From NCBI RefSeq assembly GCF_901472535.1, contig NZ_LR590470.1, forward strand, positions 3,720,001 through 3,784,000: a stretch of 64,000 bases of DNA, in the 5' to 3' direction. Origin of the DNA: Sphingobacterium daejeonense. Lineage in GTDB: Bacteria; Bacteroidota; Bacteroidia; Sphingobacteriales; Sphingobacteriaceae. How positions within the stretch are numbered: the first letter of the stretch is position 1; every line of letters begins with the position of its first letter. Under the pieces are notes generated by a model. The model was not told the origin of the DNA. It worked only from the letters and a program-made list of their open reading frames with translations, and ran no database searches. Shown here in pieces: positions 61,703 through 64,000 of this stretch. The position numbers were made by a program, and so were the translations under genes.

Positions 61703-62638
61703 TTATCCTCTCTTTCCTGCCAATAGATAAAGAACAGCCATACGAACGGCTACTCCGTTTTCAACCTGGTCAAGGATAATTGAATGGCTACTATCAGCTA
61801 CGTCTGATGTTATTTCGACGCCTCTGTTGATTGGTCCCGGATGCATGATAACGATTTCTTTATCTAATGAATCCAATATTTGTTTGTTTAGTCCGTAAAG
61901 CATTGAATATTCTCTCAATGAAGGGAAGTACGCAATATCCTGACGTTCTAATTGTATTCTCAGCATGTTTGCGACATCACACCAATTCAAAGCTTTCATT
62001 AGGTCATGTTCGACTTTTACCCCTAAAGAAGTAATGTATTTAGGAATAAGGGTTGTTGGTCCGCAGACCATAACTTCGGCACCTTGTTTTTGTAGACAAA
62101 GAATATTTGACAGAGCTACTCGAGAATGTAGAATATCACCTATGATTGCAATTTTTTTACCGGCTACTTCACCAAGTCTTTCGCGTATTGAAAATGAATC
62201 CAATAATGCTTGAGTAGGATGTTCATGAGCACCATCTCCTGCATTTACGATTTGTGCATTCACATGTTTACTCAAGAATACGCCTGCACCAGCATAAGGA
62301 TGTCTCATCACAATCATGTCGACTTTCATCGCCAAGATGTTGTTTACTGTGTCTATTAGGGTTTCACCCTTGCTCACAGATGATGATGATGCAGCGAAAT
62401 TCACGATATCTGCTGACAATCTCTTTTCAGCCAGTTCAAAAGAAAGTCGAGTTCGGGTTGAATTTTCAAAGAAAACGTTGGCAATGGTAATATCTCTCAA
62501 TGAAGGCACCTTCTTGATAGGACGGTTCAGCACTTCTTTGAAGTTTTGTGCGGTGTCCAGGATCAGTTGGATATCATTGCTATTTAGATCTTTGATACCT
62601 AATAAATGGCGTGTACTAAGTTGTTCAGAGTTTGACAT
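61703..62638 (-). CDS. pyrB: Aspartate carbamoyltransferase catalytic subunit
   Basis: 311 residues, the usual length. It joins carbamoyl phosphate with aspartate in pyrimidine synthesis. The carbamoyl-phosphate site is NVFFENSTRTRLSFELAEKR (STRTR, about 55); HPYAGAGVFLSK, GDGAHEHPTQALLDSFSIRE and the Asp-binding HPGPINRGVEI are all present. No regulatory subunit pyrI gene is next to it, so the enzyme is probably the unregulated trimer type controlled at expression level by PyrR. The start overlaps the pyrR end by 14 nt. Confidence 0.96.
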   Translation of the reverse strand: MSNSEQLSTRHLLGIKDLNSNDIQLILDTAQNFKEVLNRPIKKVPSLRDITIANVFFENSTRTRLSFELAEKRLSADIVNFAASSSSVSKGETLIDTVNNILAMKVDMIVMRHPYAGAGVFLSKHVNAQIVNAGDGAHEHPTQALLDSFSIRERLGEVAGKKIAIIGDILHSRVALSNILCLQKQGAEVMVCGPTTLIPKYITSLGVKVEHDLMKALNWCDVANMLRIQLERQDIAYFPSLREYSMLYGLNKQILDSLDKEIVIMHPGPINRGVEITSDVADSSHSIILDQVENGVAVRMAVLYLLAGKRG

Positions 62639-63206
62639 TTGTAAACAATAAAATCTTTTCTATTTCTTCTCGGTGATCAACACAATTACTATCGTTATCA
62701 TCGACTTCTTTCCAGCTCACGATTACTTTTTGTGAATCTATTGAATCTACTTGGATTCCAATATAGTCAGGTTGTATTGGGATCTGTCTTGAAAAGCGGC
62801 GATCTACCAATATCATCAATTCTATTCTGTTGGCACGTCCGAAAGCTTGGATGGCATCCATTGCCGAACGAATTGTTCTTCCAGTCCACAGTACATCATC
62901 CACGAGGATAACATCCTTACCTTCTATAATAAAATCTATGACCGTGCTATTGGCAGCAAGAGGACTTGCTCCCTTCATTCTGAAATCATCTCTATAAAAA
63001 GTAATGTCCAAAATACCCAAAGGCACTTCAACACCTGTCATTTCTTTGATTTCCTGTACTAATCTTTTTGCTAAATAGGTTCCTCGGGGTTGAATTCCAA
63101 TTATTACAGCGTTGGAGAAATCTCCGTGATTTTCAATTAATTGTTGAGACAATCGCTTGAGCGTAATCTGAAACTTCGGTCCATCTAATAATATCGATTG
63201 TTTCAT
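62625..63206 (-). CDS. pyrR: Bifunctional pyr operon regulator/uracil phosphoribosyltransferase PyrR
   Basis: 193 residues, typical of PyrR. The PRPP-binding loop is VILVDDVLWTGRTIRSAMDA (about 95-115), and IIGIQPRGTYLAKRLVQEI, PLGILDITFYRDD and LMILVDRRFSRQIPI are standard. In Gram-positives it binds UMP and an mRNA anti-antiterminator. In Bacteroidota the RNA-binding role is not established and it may act mainly as an enzyme. It leads a two-gene operon with pyrB; only about 20 nt of leader lies between the promoter element and the start, too short for a classical PyrR attenuator upstream. Confidence 0.93.
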   Translation of the reverse strand: MKQSILLDGPKFQITLKRLSQQLIENHGDFSNAVIIGIQPRGTYLAKRLVQEIKEMTGVEVPLGILDITFYRDDFRMKGASPLAANSTVIDFIIEGKDVILVDDVLWTGRTIRSAMDAIQAFGRANRIELMILVDRRFSRQIPIQPDYIGIQVDSIDSQKVIVSWKEVDDNDSNCVDHREEIEKILLFTNVKL

Positions 63207-63223
63207 CTATGGATTTATTTAGG

Positions 63224-63231
63224 CAAAAATA
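63224..63231 (-). promoter_or_regulatory. -7 promoter element of pyrR-pyrB (TATTTTTG)
   Basis: TAnnTTTG on the minus strand, ending 18 nt before the pyrR ATG. Confidence 0.55.
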
Positions 63232-63289
63232 AGGCATTTTTTCCAAAAATCGTAATCTAAGCCAAATAGGATCGGAAAATAATCCAAAA

Positions 63290-63322
63290 AAAAAGCCCAT
63301 GCATAATCTGCATAGGCTTTCC
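63290..63322 (-). terminator. Terminator of the GT117/DUF2723 gene
   Basis: AAAGCCTATGCA and TGCATGGGCTTT pair on the minus strand, followed by nine T, 17 nt past the stop at 63339. Confidence 0.85.
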
Positions 63323-63338
63323 ATATTATTTTCTATTT

Positions 63339-64000
63339 CTAATTATTCGCTGCTTCGAATAATGGTCTATATGTTTCAAAGATTTGATTGACTTCTTTCA
63401 ACAGATCTTGTTGTTTAGCATCCGTCAAAACTCTTTGATAGTTTTGGATTGCTGCCAATCCGAAACGCATATTCCTGAATTCCAAGTTTGGTTTTGTTTC
63501 AGCTATATTCATATAGTAAGCCATATTCTCGCGTAAGAACTTAAGATTTCTCTTTACGATTTCATTCGCCTTTTCTGCCTCTCCAGTTTTGTACATGGCA
63601 TCTACCAAACTACTGTATGAGAACACTTCAGACATCAAGTAAGGACGTTTAGGCATATTTTCATAAGCATTTACAACTAGCTTTTTCGCTTCGTTGTTCT
63701 TACCCATTGCCAATAAGTTCTGAGCTGTTTCACCGAAAATAGTTCCAGCATACATACTGATATAACGATATGAATCAGGATCTAAATATTTAGAATTAGC
63801 GATATTACCCCAAGTGAATTTATTGATGATATTATTATAGGTTCCTTCAACATCAGAAATTGGTCCTGAAACATCTCCTTCAGATGCTATAGCAACTGGC
63901 ATCAAACGCATTGCAAAACCTTCAGATACTAAGTATTTATCCAATCCAATAAAGTTTTCTTCAGGTGTTGTCGTAGTAAAATAAACTGGGCGTTTCCAAT
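63339..64000 (-). CDS. Glycosyltransferase family 117 / DUF2723 protein, C-terminal part (partial)
   Basis: The minus-strand frame is open to the right edge, giving about 220 residues of a longer protein. It begins WKRPVYFTTTTPEENFIGLD and continues KYLVSEGFAMRLMPVAIAS, which matches the soluble C-terminal region of DUF2723 proteins (about 1000 residues, with many membrane helices at the N-terminus outside this window). The remainder is helical with TPR-like pairs (AQNLLAMGKNNEAKKLVVNA). The family is related to protein O-mannosyltransferases and may glycosylate exported proteins. The internal Met near 63944 is not the real start. Confidence 0.75.
   Translation of the reverse strand, partial: WKRPVYFTTTTPEENFIGLDKYLVSEGFAMRLMPVAIASEGDVSGPISDVEGTYNNIINKFTWGNIANSKYLDPDSYRYISMYAGTIFGETAQNLLAMGKNNEAKKLVVNAYENMPKRPYLMSEVFSYSSLVDAMYKTGEAEKANEIVKRNLKFLRENMAYYMNIAETKPNLEFRNMRFGLAAIQNYQRVLTDAKQQDLLKEVNQIFETYRPLFEAANN

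Overview
The window is AT-rich bacterial chromosome from a member of the Bacteroidota, almost certainly family Sphingobacteriaceae and most likely Sphingobacterium. Reasons: the serine palmitoyltransferase closely resembles, as I remember it, the characterised Sphingobacterium enzyme; promoters carry the Bacteroidota -7 motif TAnnTTTG, often only 5-6 nt before the start codon; and several family-typical genes are present (DUF4252 pairs, DUF6266, a GxxExxY remnant, HU-CCDC81/SPOR protein, GT117/DUF2723). No phage, plasmid, CRISPR or intact insertion sequence was seen.

Layout. 0-8 kb: rpsT, a TrmH-type methyltransferase, sucD, an ECF sigma/anti-sigma/DUF4252 operon, a DinB-like protein, a CocE/NonD hydrolase and a TraB/GumN protein. 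8-20 kb (minus strand): putP, a secreted TPR protein with a metallopeptidase motif, an S10 carboxypeptidase, an alginate-export-type porin, an amidohydrolase, an isochorismatase-like hydrolase, a pirin, a Crp/Fnr regulator and a small receiver-like protein. 20.1-21.0 kb: an intergenic repeat field. 21.1-26.2 kb (minus): a complete rrn operon, 16S-tRNA-Ile-tRNA-Ala-23S-5S, with two upstream promoters. 26.2-27.4 kb: non-coding, partly GC-rich, with inverted and direct repeats. 27.5-31.9 kb (minus): spt, GNAT-like protein, NAD-dependent epimerase/reductase, CDP-alcohol phosphatidyltransferase and GtrA, which together look like a bacterial ceramide/sphingolipid pathway. 32.2-40 kb: smpB, an AraC regulator divergent from an aldehyde dehydrogenase-DUF779 pair, an OYE-type flavin oxidoreductase, a thioesterase, a MutS-like ATPase and pcm. 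40-52 kb: a DUF4886 protein, a GxxExxY remnant beside a 9-bp tandem repeat, DUF6266, priA, DUF423, a large membrane-anchored beta-propeller protein, nrnA, an FKBP lipoprotein, a TatD hydrolase and ansA. 52-61.3 kb (minus): folC and an envelope block of a large TPR protein, an outer membrane barrel, an HU-CCDC81/SPOR protein and ExbB-ExbD-TonB. 61.7-64 kb (minus): pyrB, pyrR and the end of a GT117/DUF2723 protein.

Sequence quality. About 18 genes are interrupted by single-base gains or losses, mostly in homopolymers (for example A5 for A6, C2 for C3). They hit genes that should be essential or well conserved (folC, spt, exbB, exbD), and reading through each indel restores a family-typical protein. 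I therefore read most of them as uncorrected sequencing errors, not real pseudogenes. I give full gene spans and mark the breaks. The breaks cluster at 17.9-19.7, 28.6-40.5 and 52.7-61.3 kb; the stretches 0.2-17.2 and 41.5-52 kb look clean.
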